The notes beneath the pieces were generated by a model. That model saw nothing but the letters and a program-made list of their open reading frames with translations, was not told where the DNA came from and did no database searches. Below are positions 52,518-61,852 of a stretch of DNA of 64,000 nucleotides, piece by piece. The translations under genes were made by a program, and so were the position numbers. Source of the DNA: Symploca sp. SIO1C2 (GTDB lineage: Bacteria > Cyanobacteriota > Cyanobacteriia > Cyanobacteriales > Coleofasciculaceae); the NCBI GenBank assembly GCA_010672925.1, contig JAAHFP010000005.1:62001-126000 (forward strand). Reading direction: 5' to 3'. Position 1 is the stretch's first letter. Each line of letters starts with the position of its first letter.

Positions 52518-53243
52518 ATGAAATTAAACTCAACTGTGGCGCTGACCTTACTTCTGCTAGCAATGATGTTAGGTGCAGGTTTCGTGAGTGCAATGTGGGG
52601 ATTTAGCCTTGGCCATCAAGCCCTTAAAGGGGTCACTCAGCCAGATATGCGCCCTACCAAAAAACTGGCAGGGAACCAGCAGAAAGCCTCTGATGCTCAA
52701 AAAGCGCAAGAAGGGGTGGCTATCTTAAAAGAAGAGAATATTCTGATCAACGTCAGAGAGTACATTAACAACAAAGGTAAGGAAGAGACAAAAAATAAGC
52801 AAAAAAAGCAACCAAGCGATACCTCCAAAAAAGAGAAGCAGTCTTCATCTGAAGCACAGGAACCAGTGGCATCATTGGCAAGTAATAACACAAGTTCTGA
52901 CTTACCCATCAAAAGCCAAGATCAAGGAGTAACCTTGGAGGTACGTTCTGCTAATCAGCAGGGAGGTTCTTTATTACTGAATGTTAGCCTCAAGAACGAA
53001 GGTGGGAATGCAGTACGGTTTTTGTACAGTTTCTTGAATGTTACTGATGATCAGGGTCGCGCCTTGAGCGCAATTACAGAAGGTTTGCCGGGAGAGTTAC
53101 CTGCGGATGGACAGGAATTCGCCGGTACAGTAAGTATTCCCACTGCTTTGCTAGAAGACTCGAAGAAGCTCTCTCTAACCCTGACAGATTATCCTGACCA
53201 AAAACTTCAGTTAAAAATGTCTGAGATTCCTGTAGTAAGATAG
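52518..53243 (+). CDS. Membrane-anchored protein of unknown function
   Basis: The 241-residue protein has one N-terminal membrane helix (VALTLLLLAMMLGAGFVSAMW), a low-complexity Lys/Glu/Ser/Gln linker (about 55-120) and a beta-rich C-terminal domain (VTLEVRSANQQGGSLLLNVSL ... GGNAVRFLYSFLNVTDDQGR ... FAGTVSIPTALLED) that reads like an immunoglobulin-type fold. It is probably anchored in the plasma or thylakoid membrane with the domain outside the cytoplasm. The family is not recognised. No operon partner is evident. Confidence 0.83.
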   Translation: MKLNSTVALTLLLLAMMLGAGFVSAMWGFSLGHQALKGVTQPDMRPTKKLAGNQQKASDAQKAQEGVAILKEENILINVREYINNKGKEETKNKQKKQPSDTSKKEKQSSSEAQEPVASLASNNTSSDLPIKSQDQGVTLEVRSANQQGGSLLLNVSLKNEGGNAVRFLYSFLNVTDDQGRALSAITEGLPGELPADGQEFAGTVSIPTALLEDSKKLSLTLTDYPDQKLQLKMSEIPVVR

Positions 53244-53556
53244 AGCGATCGCAAGGTTATTAATACCAAATCCGAATAATTGCCCATATGAATGGTTATT
53301 CAACCAAAATCCTTCTCTCTCTGCTCCCAAACTTCCTTCTCCTGCGCCAATAGCTCCATCAGCTCAACTTACCGAAAGTATCGTTACCCAAACGATTAGA
53401 GAGCAACTCTCAGACAGCTCCCTTGGAAAACAATTCACCACTATGAACGAAAATCAATATCTTCTGACAAGCTCCTGATTCAGAAACTCCTATTTTAAAT
53501 TCAGCAAGTAGAATACTGAACATGCTATTTTTACTCAATAGCCTTTTTCCTTGTTT
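53244..53556. other. Spacer with a single element end
   Basis: No gene is seen. TACCAAATCCGAATAA at 53262-53277 is a solitary left end of the TAYCAARTYCGG family. AT-rich sequence at 53500-53550 may hold the promoter of the next gene. Confidence 0.5.
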
Positions 53557-54984
53557 ATGGCTGCTGATCTAATAGTTCTCCTAGCAGTGATTGCTTATGC
53601 TCCGGTTGTTACTAACGCTGTACTATCGGTCGCATTCACTAGCCAGGACATTCTACTGCGATTATTATTGGTGCTTCTACTAATTGCGCTCAACGCTTTT
53701 TTTGTCACTGCTGAATTTTCCATGGTTTCAGTAAGGCGATCGCGTATTAATCAATTGGTTGATGCGGGTGATATTCAGGCAAAAACTGTCCAATCACTAC
53801 AGAGAAGTATCGAGCGTCTACTTTCTACAACTCAGTTGGGAATTACCCTCTCTAGTTTAGCTCTTGGCTGGATTGGGGAAAATACCGTGGCGATTTTACT
53901 GGCTCCTTTGATAGCACGACTGCCTATTCCTCAGGGTTCGAGCCAAATTATTATCCACTCCCTTGCTATTTCTGTTGCCTTTTTCCTGATTGCTTACCTG
54001 CAAATTGTTTTGGGGGAACTCTGCCCTAAATCGGTCGCTTTGCTGTACTCGGAGCAACTAGCGCGGTTTCTTGGGCCACCAAGTTTAGCGATCGCCCGTT
54101 TTTTTAATCCTTTTATCTGGATTTTAAATCAATCAACTCGTTGGTTGCTACAGCTAGTAGGCATTCCCTATATTGGTCAAGGTTGGTACAATCATAGTCG
54201 GGTAACCCCAGAAGAGTTACAACTAATTATTACCACTGAGCGGGAGTCTATTGGACTTGAGGCCAAAGAGCGGGCACTACTCAAAAACGTTTTTGAGTTT
54301 GGTGATGTTTTAGCCGCAGAGGTGATGATTCCTCGTACCCGCCTTAAATCCATTCCGATTACTGCCACTTTCCATACTTTACTAGAAGAAATAGCCAGAT
54401 CTGGTTACTCTCGTTATCCCATCACTGGGGAATCCCTTGATGATATTCGTGGCATTATCGACTTTAAAGAGTTGGCTGAACCTTTATACGAAGGACTGCT
54501 AACCTTAGATACGCCGATTGAGCCTTGGATCCGCCCAGCCCGATTTGTACAGGATGTTAAACCTTTGAGCGAACTCCTGCCCTTAATGCAGCGATCGCAC
54601 TTAGCAATGGTTATAGTTGTGGATGAGTTTGGTGGGACAGCTGGGCTAGTTACCCTCAAAGATTTGATTGCCGAAATAATTGGTGAAGAGACTGAGCCAG
54701 AAAATTCAGAGGAGTTAACTGTACAAAACCTCGACCAATACACTTTTATGGTACAAGCCCAAATGGACTTGGCAAAAGTTAATGAGTTGTTGGATTTGGA
54801 CTTACCTCTGACTGATGAATACCAAACTTTGGGTGGATTTTTACTCTACCAATTTCAAAAAATTCCTGCCCAGGGGGAAGCCCTACATTACCACAATCTC
54901 GATTTTACCATTGTCTCTGCTGAAGGACCGCGCCTGAATGAAATTCGTATTGAACGACGGGAGCCTACTGTGTTGGAGCCGTAG
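53557..54984 (+). CDS. Haemolysin-family CNNM/CorC-type membrane protein
   Basis: The 475-residue protein (ATG 53557; TTG 53551 is an alternative) has the DUF21/CNNM membrane domain (LLLIALNAFFVTAEFSMVSVRRSRI, TTQLGITLSSLALGW, VLGELCPKSVAL), a CBS pair (VMIPRTRLKSIP, GYSRYPI, LLPLMQRSHLAMVIVVDEFG) and the C-terminal CorC_HlyC domain (ELLDLDLPLTDEYQTLGGFLL). Relatives act in magnesium or cobalt efflux. All the domains are complete. It is followed after 114 bp of repeats by a DUF1802 gene. Confidence 0.92.
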   Translation: MAADLIVLLAVIAYAPVVTNAVLSVAFTSQDILLRLLLVLLLIALNAFFVTAEFSMVSVRRSRINQLVDAGDIQAKTVQSLQRSIERLLSTTQLGITLSSLALGWIGENTVAILLAPLIARLPIPQGSSQIIIHSLAISVAFFLIAYLQIVLGELCPKSVALLYSEQLARFLGPPSLAIARFFNPFIWILNQSTRWLLQLVGIPYIGQGWYNHSRVTPEELQLIITTERESIGLEAKERALLKNVFEFGDVLAAEVMIPRTRLKSIPITATFHTLLEEIARSGYSRYPITGESLDDIRGIIDFKELAEPLYEGLLTLDTPIEPWIRPARFVQDVKPLSELLPLMQRSHLAMVIVVDEFGGTAGLVTLKDLIAEIIGEETEPENSEELTVQNLDQYTFMVQAQMDLAKVNELLDLDLPLTDEYQTLGGFLLYQFQKIPAQGEALHYHNLDFTIVSAEGPRLNEIRIERREPTVLEP

Positions 54985-54995
54985 GTGTGGGGAGC

Positions 54996-55088
54996 GGAGG
55001 AGATGGGGAGATGGGGAGATGGGGAGATGGGGGGACAAGAAACCTAACACCTAACACCTAACACCTACCACCTACCACCTACTACCTA
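54996..55088. repeat. GGAGATG and CCTAACA tandem tracts
   Basis: GGGGAGATGGGGAGATGG units are followed by CCTAACACCTAACACCTACC units, filling the spacer between the CorC-like and DUF1802 genes. Confidence 0.75.
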
Positions 55089-55098
55089 TTCAAACCTG

Positions 55099-55671
55099 AT
55101 GGAATCAGCTACCACACATGCACTGAAGGAATGGGCGATTGCTGTTGATGCCTTGGAAAGAGGCAAAACAATTATGCTGCTCCGTAAAGGAGGGATTAGG
55201 GAAAAGGAGAAGCGCTTTCAAGTAACTTACAATCAGGTACTGCTATATCCTACCTATGAACATCAACAGCCTCACCTACTCAAAGCTGAATATGCCTCGG
55301 AGGTAGAACCTGTAACCTCAGGTTGGCATCCAGAAACTGTGCGGATTGGTAGTTGGGCTGAAATTACGGATATTTTGGCAGTAAGTGACGAGGCAGGAGT
55401 TGAAGCTTTGCTACCCTATCATATTTGGAATGAACAATTTGCTAGGGAGCGTTTTCAATGGAAGCCAAGTCAGCCTCTCTATATTCTCTTGCTAAGAACT
55501 TATCGCCTATCTCAGCCATTGATGATTCCCTATCGCCAAGAATACAGTGGCTGTCGCTCATGGATTAATTTAGCTGAAGCGATCGCTCTGGAAAACCTGA
55601 TACCTGTCATAGATGAGATTCATTACACTAAACAAGTAGCACAAATCCGTCAGCTTGTTAAGTCTGCTTAG
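55099..55671 (+). CDS. DUF1802 family protein
   Basis: The 190-residue protein begins with the DUF1802 signature ALKEWAIAVDALERGKTIMLLRKGGI followed by FQVTYNQVLLYPTYEHQ, and ends LAEAIALENLIPVIDEIHY. The family is widespread in cyanobacteria and has no known function, although the fold has been compared to small nucleic acid-binding proteins. It is on the same strand as the CorC-like gene but separated from it by repeats. Confidence 0.9.
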   Translation: MESATTHALKEWAIAVDALERGKTIMLLRKGGIREKEKRFQVTYNQVLLYPTYEHQQPHLLKAEYASEVEPVTSGWHPETVRIGSWAEITDILAVSDEAGVEALLPYHIWNEQFARERFQWKPSQPLYILLLRTYRLSQPLMIPYRQEYSGCRSWINLAEAIALENLIPVIDEIHYTKQVAQIRQLVKSA

Positions 55672-56340
55672 GTGATTTACTCCGATTACTTTCAAGAAAC
55701 AAGGCTTGAAATTTTAGATTTTAGATTTTAGATTTTAGATTCAATAAATCTAAACCCAAGTCTATTAAGAAACAAGGAAGTTCGGCAAAGCCGTTGCCGC
55801 AGGCTAGGCAGAGGGCAGAAGGCAGAAGGAAAGAGGGTTTTGCTTGTTTGTTCCATTTGTCGCGGGTGACCATCGCCGCCAGTGGGGTTGCTCTTCAGAA
55901 ACTCAAGCATCATATATTTGGGGCTGAATCCCTTGATATAAGAAGTTTCTGACTTCTTTTTCGGCGCTTCATCAATTTTGAATTTTGTTTGCGTAGCATG
56001 GTGAGCATTTGCGCAGCATGGTGCGTAGCAGCAAAGCGAGGCAAATTTTGAATTTTGAATTTTGAATTTTGAATTTTGAATTCACCCTTAGGCGCTTATT
56101 ACTCTTCTTGCATGATGTTCTTCCTGATTCAATTGCCATTGTCTAAGGTGATTGCTGTCACACCAAAAAATAGATTCAAGGCACGAGTGATCGTGATACT
56201 GAAAAATAGTCCTGACAGCACCCATTGTTCCCGCATGATCTAGTAGTAAGGAAACAAACAAGCATAAAGGGCACAACACATGAGACAAATCAGAACACTC
56301 ATAATCAACTGAGCAGTTCTGAATCAGCGGGAAAAAGGAG
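55672..56340. other. Repeat-filled spacer
   Basis: There is no convincing gene. It contains ATTTTAGATT repeats (55708-55745), a GGCAGAGGGCAGAAGGCAG block (55806-55827), GCGTAGCATGGTGAGC mosaic sequence (55990-56040) and TTTTGAATTTTGAA tandem units (56040-56086). Confidence 0.6.
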
Positions 56341-56349
56341 ATGATGGTC

Positions 56350-56739
56350 ATGAGCATAGAATGGGGAATCACGAAAGAACTAATTGAGATGAAGCTGGGT
56401 GATGAAATGCTTTATGAGAAGCATCGATTGCTCCAAGGGAAACGTGCAGATCTCCAAAAGAAACTAGAAGAGTTAGACGAGCAAATCAAGTCTGAAGAAG
56501 TGGTGATGAAGGAAAAGTTTGTCAAGGACAAGCAACGCTTCCATCAGCTAAAGAATAACGTGAGGGAGCTAGTCAATAAACAAGTCTTAAACGAGGGTAA
56601 AAGAGTCTCTTCCTATGGTAGTCGGCGTGTCTATACCTGGCAATTCTGCTCTCAGGTTGGTTTGATAGAGTTAGACCCTTTGGCGATTGAAGATGAACTG
56701 CCTCTTGGTGCAGAAAGGTACATGTTAAGTCATGACTAA
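56350..56739 (+). CDS. Coiled-coil protein of unknown function
   Basis: I choose ATG 56350 because AAGGAG (56335-56340) lies nine bases upstream; ATG 56341 and 56344 are too close to it. The 129-residue product has a long charged coiled coil (LYEKHRLLQGKRADLQKKLEELDEQ, about 20-75), then a small C-terminal part with SSYGSRRVYTWQF and IEDELPLGAERYML. No family is recognised. It has no close neighbours on its strand. Confidence 0.72.
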   Translation: MSIEWGITKELIEMKLGDEMLYEKHRLLQGKRADLQKKLEELDEQIKSEEVVMKEKFVKDKQRFHQLKNNVRELVNKQVLNEGKRVSSYGSRRVYTWQFCSQVGLIELDPLAIEDELPLGAERYMLSHD

Positions 56740-57646
56740 CTCAGGGTGTGATACTAAATCCGGCATAAATAACCCCGTTATTCCCAGATTGTAGAGACGT
56801 TGCATGCAACGTCTCTACAGACTTTCAAACATTTTTATCAGGCCTAAGTTCTGTGTAAATGGTATCTAAGAGGTTCAAAAACCTGGCATCGACCCTGAAA
56901 AATCCCTGGGTAACCTTGGGGAATACAAGTGTCCAAAACTGGGATAAATTCCTCATTACTTATTACTTATTACTCACGGTTCGCCCATTTGGAAATGAGG
57001 TTATCAAAAGTGGGAATTGTGGAGGGGTTTGTGGGCTCAAGGATATGAATTTGGAGTTGTCTATCCACTCCTAGCTTTCAAAGGAAGTAACTCGATTACC
57101 ATGATTACCCATCTGTTATCAGATGATAACTTTCCCAGATGAGGGAACTCAAAATCTTCTGTTGAGTTGGGGGTTGATGCAGCTTTTCGGTACATTGTCC
57201 CGTCAGGGTGGTGCAAGGATTTTGAGCCATTTTACCATATTTGCTGAGACTTCTAGTGCCTGCTGCATGATTGAAAGCCTTGAATGACATTGCTTACACA
57301 CTTATTCAGCAGACCCTATTTATCACTATTAAAACTATTAAGCAATTGTACATGTGAGTTTATCCATAGGGGTCACAATTAATTCTCCTTGAGACGAGCG
57401 TTCGAGTAGTAAATCTGGGTTAGTCTGACATAATTTATAAAATTGCGATCAGCTTCGCTGGTGCTGAAAGCAATCGCGTTAGGGTAGTAATCTACTCTAA
57501 ATTTAGTACTGTTGTCATTAGTGTTGTTTGTTATTGATTGTTTGTTATTTGTTGTTTGGGTAAATCTGCTCTTAACTATGGGCATTCAAACTGACATATT
57601 CTAATAACCAATTCCCCATTCCCTATTCTGCATTCCCCTTAAAGAG
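56740..57646. other. 900-bp spacer, mostly repeats
   Basis: There is no gene that I can support. It holds ATACTAAATCCGGCATAA (56751-56768, element end) with the palindrome copy at 56790-56819, a GTTATCAGATGATAAC hairpin at 57115-57130, and TTGTTATTTGTTGTTTG repeats at 57525-57557. A 68-codon minus-strand frame at 57379-57585 partly uses this repeat and is not called. Confidence 0.55.
56790..56819. repeat. TGTAGAGACGTTGC palindrome, copy 7
   Basis: A perfect 30-bp palindrome about 50 bp after the coiled-coil gene, with a left element end (ACTAAATCCGG) at 56753. Confidence 0.85.
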
Positions 57647-58081
57647 TCACAGGCTTTCAGTATAGCGCTTCAACTCCCTTGCCATCCGGTGAATTCCTCG
57701 CCTCTCATCTTCCCGAATAAATGGTAAAAACACACGGGTAAGGATGCCAGAAAAACGACTACTATGGATATATTTAGTACGCCGTAATCCAATCTCTTGT
57801 AGCTCAAATATATATTCATTACGAAAGCCGGGAATTTGGGAGACCCAGCTGAGGCATACTGAAGGCTGAATCAGAGTAACTAAGGCTTCAAAATCTGTTT
57901 CTTCCTCATTGGGAAGCCTGCGTAGTGAGAGGAGCACTTCTTTACCCTGTTGAAATGGCACTTGGGATTGACAGTCAAATAAAAAAGTGTTCCAGTACTT
58001 CCACTGGTTTTTCTGGAATAACACTTGCCAAACTTGGTGCTTGGGAGCATTAATTTCAATCTCAGTATAATAACTTGCCAT
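57647..58081 (-). CDS. SRPBCC (START-like) family protein
   Basis: The 144-residue protein has the SRPBCC pattern: YTEIEINAPKHQVWQVLFQKNQWKYWN at the start, a central set of strands (VSQIPGFRNEYIFELQEIG, TKYIHSSRFSGILTRVF) and a C-terminal helix ending MARELKRYTESL. Such proteins have a deep cavity for a lipid or other hydrophobic ligand. The ligand cannot be told from sequence. It is a single gene between repeat-rich spacers. Confidence 0.88.
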   Translation of the reverse strand: MASYYTEIEINAPKHQVWQVLFQKNQWKYWNTFLFDCQSQVPFQQGKEVLLSLRRLPNEEETDFEALVTLIQPSVCLSWVSQIPGFRNEYIFELQEIGLRRTKYIHSSRFSGILTRVFLPFIREDERRGIHRMARELKRYTESL

Positions 58082-58089
58082 AAACGAGG

Positions 58090-58252
58090 TAGGTGGTAGA
58101 ACCCACCCCTAACCCCTCCCAGGAGGGGAAAAGGAGGTAGGAGGTAATCGTAGGGGAAAAATTTTTACTACCAAAGATTATACGTAGATTCTTCCTTATT
58201 CCTTATTCCCCATTCTCCATTCTCCATTCTCCATTCCCCATTCTCCATTCTC
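58090..58252. repeat. CCCACCCCTAACCCC and CCATTCTCCATTC repeats
   Basis: The first repeat includes the hairpin CCTCCCAGGAGGGG, as at 27571 and 63414. The second is a run of ATTCTCCATTCTCC units, as at 50838-50885. The rest of the 58082-58387 spacer shows no gene. Confidence 0.7.
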
Positions 58253-58387
58253 TATAGTATCTGCTTTTTTGTTTATGATTGACTGATGGGTTATTTCCAC
58301 CATGTTGCACCAGGAATAATTGGACTTCCAGATTGCACACCAGGAAAATCCCCCTTACAAGCTACAACCTGCAGTTAATCATACAAC

Positions 58388-59779
58388 ATGGTAAATCTGA
58401 CACCCAACCCTAGTTTTAGTTTAAAGATTCGTTTGACATATCCCAACAACCCAGGGACATTAGCTAGCATTACGGTCGCGATCGCGGAAGCTGGTGGTAA
58501 CCTAGGACAGATTGATCTAGTTGAGCAGAATCGCAATACTGTTATTCGAGATTTGGATATTGATGCTGCTAGTACTGAACACGCTGAGCAGATTGTGCAA
58601 GGGATTAGGGCATTAACAGAGGTCAAAATTGTTGAGTACAAAGACCGCACCTTCGATCTGCATCGCGGTGGCAAAATTAGTATGCACAACAAACTCTCCT
58701 TTAACAGTCAAGGGGATTTGGCAATGGCTTATACGCCTGGGGTAGGTCGTATTTGCAATGCGATCGCTCAAGACCCTGAACAGGTATATCAACTTACGAT
58801 TAAAAGTAACACCGTAGCGATCGTTAGTGATGGCAGTGCAGTTTTGGGGTTAGGTAATCTGGGAGCAGAGGCGGCATTACCGGTAATGGAAGGAAAAGCG
58901 ATGCTCTTTAAAGAGTTTGCTGGTATTGATGCCTTTCCCATCTGTCTGGCGAACCAAGACACAGATATGATCGTGGAAACCGTCAAAAATATTGCCCCTG
59001 TCTTTGGTGGAGTTAATTTAGAAGATATCAGTGCTCCCCGCTGCTTTGAAATTGAAGAGCGGTTACGTAAGGAGTTGGAGATTCCGGTATTTCATGATGA
59101 CCAACATGGTACAGCGATCGTTACCCTAGCGGCGTTGATTAATGCTCTGAAGCTAGTGAAGAAATCCCTAGAATCAGTCAAAATTGTCATCAATGGAGCC
59201 GGGGCCGCTGGAGTTTCCATTGCCAAGTTGCTACGGAAGGCTGGAGCTGAGAAGATTTGCTTGTGTGACTCTAAGGGTATTATCTCTAAAAGTCGTTCTA
59301 ACCTAACCCAGCAAAAGCAAGAATTTGCAGTAGAAGCTACTGGTTCCCTAGCTGATGCTCTCCAAGGTTCGGACATCTTTATCGGAGTCAGTGCTCCCGG
59401 TGTTGTGACTCCAGAGATGGTACGCTCCATGGCAGTAGACCCGATTGTGATGGCTATGGCGAATCCCATTCCAGAAATTCAACCAGAATTGATCCGGGAT
59501 GATGTGGCAGTAATTGCCACCGGACGCAGTGATTATCCCAATCAGATTAATAATGTTCTTGCCTTTCCTGGTGTCTTTCGTGGTGCTCTGAATTGTCGAG
59601 CATCTGCAATTACCATCAATATGTACCTAGAAGCTGCAAAAGCGATCGCTTCTTTGGTTGCTCCTAATGATTTAAACCGAGAACAGATCATTCCTTCTGT
59701 TTTTGATGAGCGAGTTGTGAAAGCTGTTGCCGCTGCGGTACAACAGGCAGCACAGCAAGATGGTGTGGCTAATTGCTAA
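58388..59779 (+). CDS. NAD(P)-dependent malic enzyme with N-terminal ACT domain
   Basis: The 463-residue enzyme decarboxylates malate to pyruvate. An ACT domain (about 10-90, LTYPNNPGTLASITVAIAEAG) comes first and suggests control by an amino acid. The malic enzyme body follows with AYTPGVGRICNAIA, SDGSAVLGLGNLG, IDAFPICL, EIPVFHDDQHGTAI (metal binding), the dinucleotide fold VINGAGAAGVSIAKLL and MANPIPEI. There is no phosphotransacetylase domain, unlike MaeB of enterobacteria. It is transcribed alone. Confidence 0.93.
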   Translation: MVNLTPNPSFSLKIRLTYPNNPGTLASITVAIAEAGGNLGQIDLVEQNRNTVIRDLDIDAASTEHAEQIVQGIRALTEVKIVEYKDRTFDLHRGGKISMHNKLSFNSQGDLAMAYTPGVGRICNAIAQDPEQVYQLTIKSNTVAIVSDGSAVLGLGNLGAEAALPVMEGKAMLFKEFAGIDAFPICLANQDTDMIVETVKNIAPVFGGVNLEDISAPRCFEIEERLRKELEIPVFHDDQHGTAIVTLAALINALKLVKKSLESVKIVINGAGAAGVSIAKLLRKAGAEKICLCDSKGIISKSRSNLTQQKQEFAVEATGSLADALQGSDIFIGVSAPGVVTPEMVRSMAVDPIVMAMANPIPEIQPELIRDDVAVIATGRSDYPNQINNVLAFPGVFRGALNCRASAITINMYLEAAKAIASLVAPNDLNREQIIPSVFDERVVKAVAAAVQQAAQQDGVANC

Positions 59780-59908
59780 GGGAGCTGAGGGAGATAAGAC
59801 AAGTCCAAAAATTGGGATGATTTATTTCTTGGAGTTCCTGTAGGGGCGGGTTTAGGGATAATTTAGCTCAAATTATCAGAAGCTCGCCATCAAAACCCGC
59901 CCTGGTAC

Positions 59909-60040
59909 GGGTGAGCGAAAAAAAGGGTGGGGAGCGGAAGAGCAGAGGAGCAGAGGAGCAGAGGAGCGGAGGAAGAAGAGAGAACTGATAATTTTTGGAT
60001 ACAAAGCTCAAGAAATCCCACCCAAAATTTCGTTCACCCC
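59909..60040. mobile_element. 132-bp MITE with imperfect 23-bp inverted ends and 9-bp target duplication, copy 1
   Basis: The left end starts GGGTGAGCGAAAAAAAGGGT (59909) and the right end finishes AAAATTTCGTTCACCC (60040), imperfect inverted repeats of 23 bp. Direct repeats CCCTGGTAC flank it on both sides (59900-59908 and 60041-60049). The interior is a GAGCAGAGGAGC-type tract. A second copy is at 63247-63399. Confidence 0.85.
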
Positions 60041-60178
60041 CCTGGTACAACGCGGCGAACATAGCCCCCCAATAAAAAAGATGAAAAAGCTTACTACATA
60101 ACCTTTCTTCCCTCCTGCCTCCTGCCTTCTGCCTCCAAGTTGAAATCTTAAGCAAATCTAAAGCTTGGTTCAAATAAC

Positions 60179-60207
60179 TTTACAAATCTTGAGAAGCCAG
60201 TTAATAT
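60179..60207 (+). promoter_or_regulatory. psbA promoter
   Basis: TTTACA (60179-60184), 17 bases, then TAATAT (60202-60207) form a group 1 sigma-type promoter like those of other cyanobacterial psbA genes. The leader to the ATG is about 60 nt, and ACAAAACGTCTGCCGAACC in it may take part in mRNA stability control. Confidence 0.7.
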
Positions 60208-60274
60208 AAGTACATACAGACGAACAAAACGTCTGCCGAACCTCGAAAATTCATTCATAGCAATCATACCTAAC

Positions 60275-61357
60275 ATGACTACTACCCTTCAGCAACGCGA
60301 AAGCGCTTCTGTTTGGCAGCAGTTCTGCAACTGGGTCACCTCCACCAACAACCGCCTCTATGTAGGCTGGTTCGGTGTTCTGATGATCCCTTGCCTACTC
60401 ACTGCTACCACCTGCTTCATCATTGCCTTCATCGCTGCTCCTCCTGTGGACATCGACGGCATCCGTGAGCCTGTTGCTGGCTCCTTGCTGTATGGCAACA
60501 ACATCATCTCTGGTGCTGTTGTTCCTTCTTCCAACGCTATTGGTCTACACTTCTACCCCATCTGGGAAGCAGCTTCTCTTGATGAGTGGTTGTACAACGG
60601 TGGCCCTTACCAGTTGGTGGTTTTCCACTTCCTCATCGGAATCTTCTCCTACATGGGTCGTCAGTGGGAACTCAGCTACCGCTTAGGAATGCGTCCTTGG
60701 ATCTGCGTTGCTTACAGTGCACCTGTTGCAGCTGCTACCTCCGTATTCTTAATCTACCCTCTAGGTCAAGGTAGCTTCTCCGATGGTATGCCTTTGGGAA
60801 TCAGCGGAACCTTCAACTTCATGTTCGTGTTCCAAGCAGAGCACAACATCCTAATGCACCCCTTCCACATGTTGGGAGTAGCAGGTGTATTCGGTGGTTC
60901 TTTGTTCAGTGCAATGCACGGTTCTTTGGTAACCTCTTCTTTGGTACGTGAGACCACCGAGAGCGAATCCCAGAACTACGGCTACAAGTTCGGACAAGAG
61001 GAAGAGACCTACAACATCGTTGCAGCTCATGGCTACTTCGGTCGTTTGATCTTCCAATATGCTTCCTTCAACAATAGCCGCTCCTTGCACTTCTTCTTGG
61101 GTGCATGGCCAGTAATTGGAATCTGGTTCACTGCCCTAGGTATCAGCACCATGGCGTTCAACCTGAATGGTTTCAACTTCAACCAGAGCGTAATCGACTC
61201 ACAAGGTCGTGTAGTAGGAACCTGGGCAGACGTGCTAAACCGCGCCAACTTAGGATTTGAAGTAATGCACGAGCGCAACGCTCACAACTTCCCCTTAGAC
61301 TTGGCAGCAGGCGAAGCAGCTCCCGTAGCACTACAAGCTCCCGCTATCAATGGCTAA
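60275..61357 (+). CDS. psbA: Photosystem II D1 protein
   Basis: The full-length 360-residue D1 protein of the photosystem II reaction centre. Functional residues are in place: Y161 (TyrZ), D170, E189, H190, H198 (P680 ligand), H215 and H272 (iron), S264 (QB site), H332, E333, H337, D342 and A344, where CtpA removes the tail. Position 130 is Gln (YMGRQWELS), the form found in low-light/constitutive D1 isoforms, and position 125 is Ser instead of the usual Cys. Codon use is strongly biased (highly expressed gene). A promoter (60179-60207) and a strong terminator (61413-61448) make it monocistronic; other psbA copies should exist elsewhere in the genome. Confidence 0.99.
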   Translation: MTTTLQQRESASVWQQFCNWVTSTNNRLYVGWFGVLMIPCLLTATTCFIIAFIAAPPVDIDGIREPVAGSLLYGNNIISGAVVPSSNAIGLHFYPIWEAASLDEWLYNGGPYQLVVFHFLIGIFSYMGRQWELSYRLGMRPWICVAYSAPVAAATSVFLIYPLGQGSFSDGMPLGISGTFNFMFVFQAEHNILMHPFHMLGVAGVFGGSLFSAMHGSLVTSSLVRETTESESQNYGYKFGQEEETYNIVAAHGYFGRLIFQYASFNNSRSLHFFLGAWPVIGIWFTALGISTMAFNLNGFNFNQSVIDSQGRVVGTWADVLNRANLGFEVMHERNAHNFPLDLAAGEAAPVALQAPAING

Positions 61358-61412
61358 GAGTTAGTTAGGTTGGATAGCAAAAGTAATGATTCAACTTTTT
61401 AACTAAATAACC

Positions 61413-61448
61413 AAAAGCGCCCTCCTAGAAAGGAGGGCGCTTTTTTTT
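61413..61448 (+). terminator. psbA rho-independent terminator
   Basis: AAAAGCGCCCTCC, loop TAGAAA, GGAGGGCGC followed by eight T residues, 55 nt after the psbA stop. Confidence 0.95.
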
Positions 61449-61852
61449 GCATTATCGCTCCCCCAATTTATAGTAGTCGCCAGGGTAGTTAAGAAAGTCT
61501 CAGGTAAGGCAAGTGAACCAGGGGCTGCCATCCCCTTGTCCTAATCACCTTGGCGGTTGCGATAACAGGAGAAACACTATTTCTTACTTCCTTCCTCGCC
61601 TTCTGCCTCCTGCCTTCTGCCTCCTGCCTTCTGCCTCCTGCCTCCTGCCTCCTGCCTTCTGCCTTCTGCCTCCTGCCTTTTCTCAAGAGAAGTGAATCCA
61701 AACGGGCAGTGAATGCGTATACCTATTAAAAGCAACCCATTGACATGGACAAGGATAGTAAAAACCTAACAAAAAGAGGAAACATGGAGTACTAAACGTA
61801 AGTGCCGACTTCATGGAATGGAGCAGTTAGCACAAACTTGCTTAAGCAAATT
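61449..61852. other. Spacer between psbA terminator and ECF sigma gene
   Basis: There is no gene. CTGCCTCCTGCCTTCTGCC units fill 61594-61683. Upstream of the sigma gene, TTGACATGGACAAGG (61740-61754) could be a -35 region, but no clear -10 sequence follows at normal distance. Confidence 0.5.
61594..61683. repeat. TTCTGCCTCCTGCC tandem tract
   Basis: A run of 7-base CTGCCTC/T units. The same tract occurs at 60113-60136 and, on the other strand, at 63215-63246. Confidence 0.8.

Noticed and set aside
56088-56372. 94-codon minus-strand frame in the spacer before the coiled-coil gene
   Set aside because: It overlaps the start and ribosome-binding site of the better supported gene at 56350 and has no recognisable features.
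57379-57585. 68-codon minus-strand frame
   Set aside because: Its first third is the AACAACA-type repeat and no start signal is visible; the remaining 40 residues match nothing I recognise.
59868-60173. 101-codon minus-strand open frame before psbA
   Set aside because: It is made of the MITE, its GAGCAGAGG interior and a CTGCCTCC tract; no protein-like composition.
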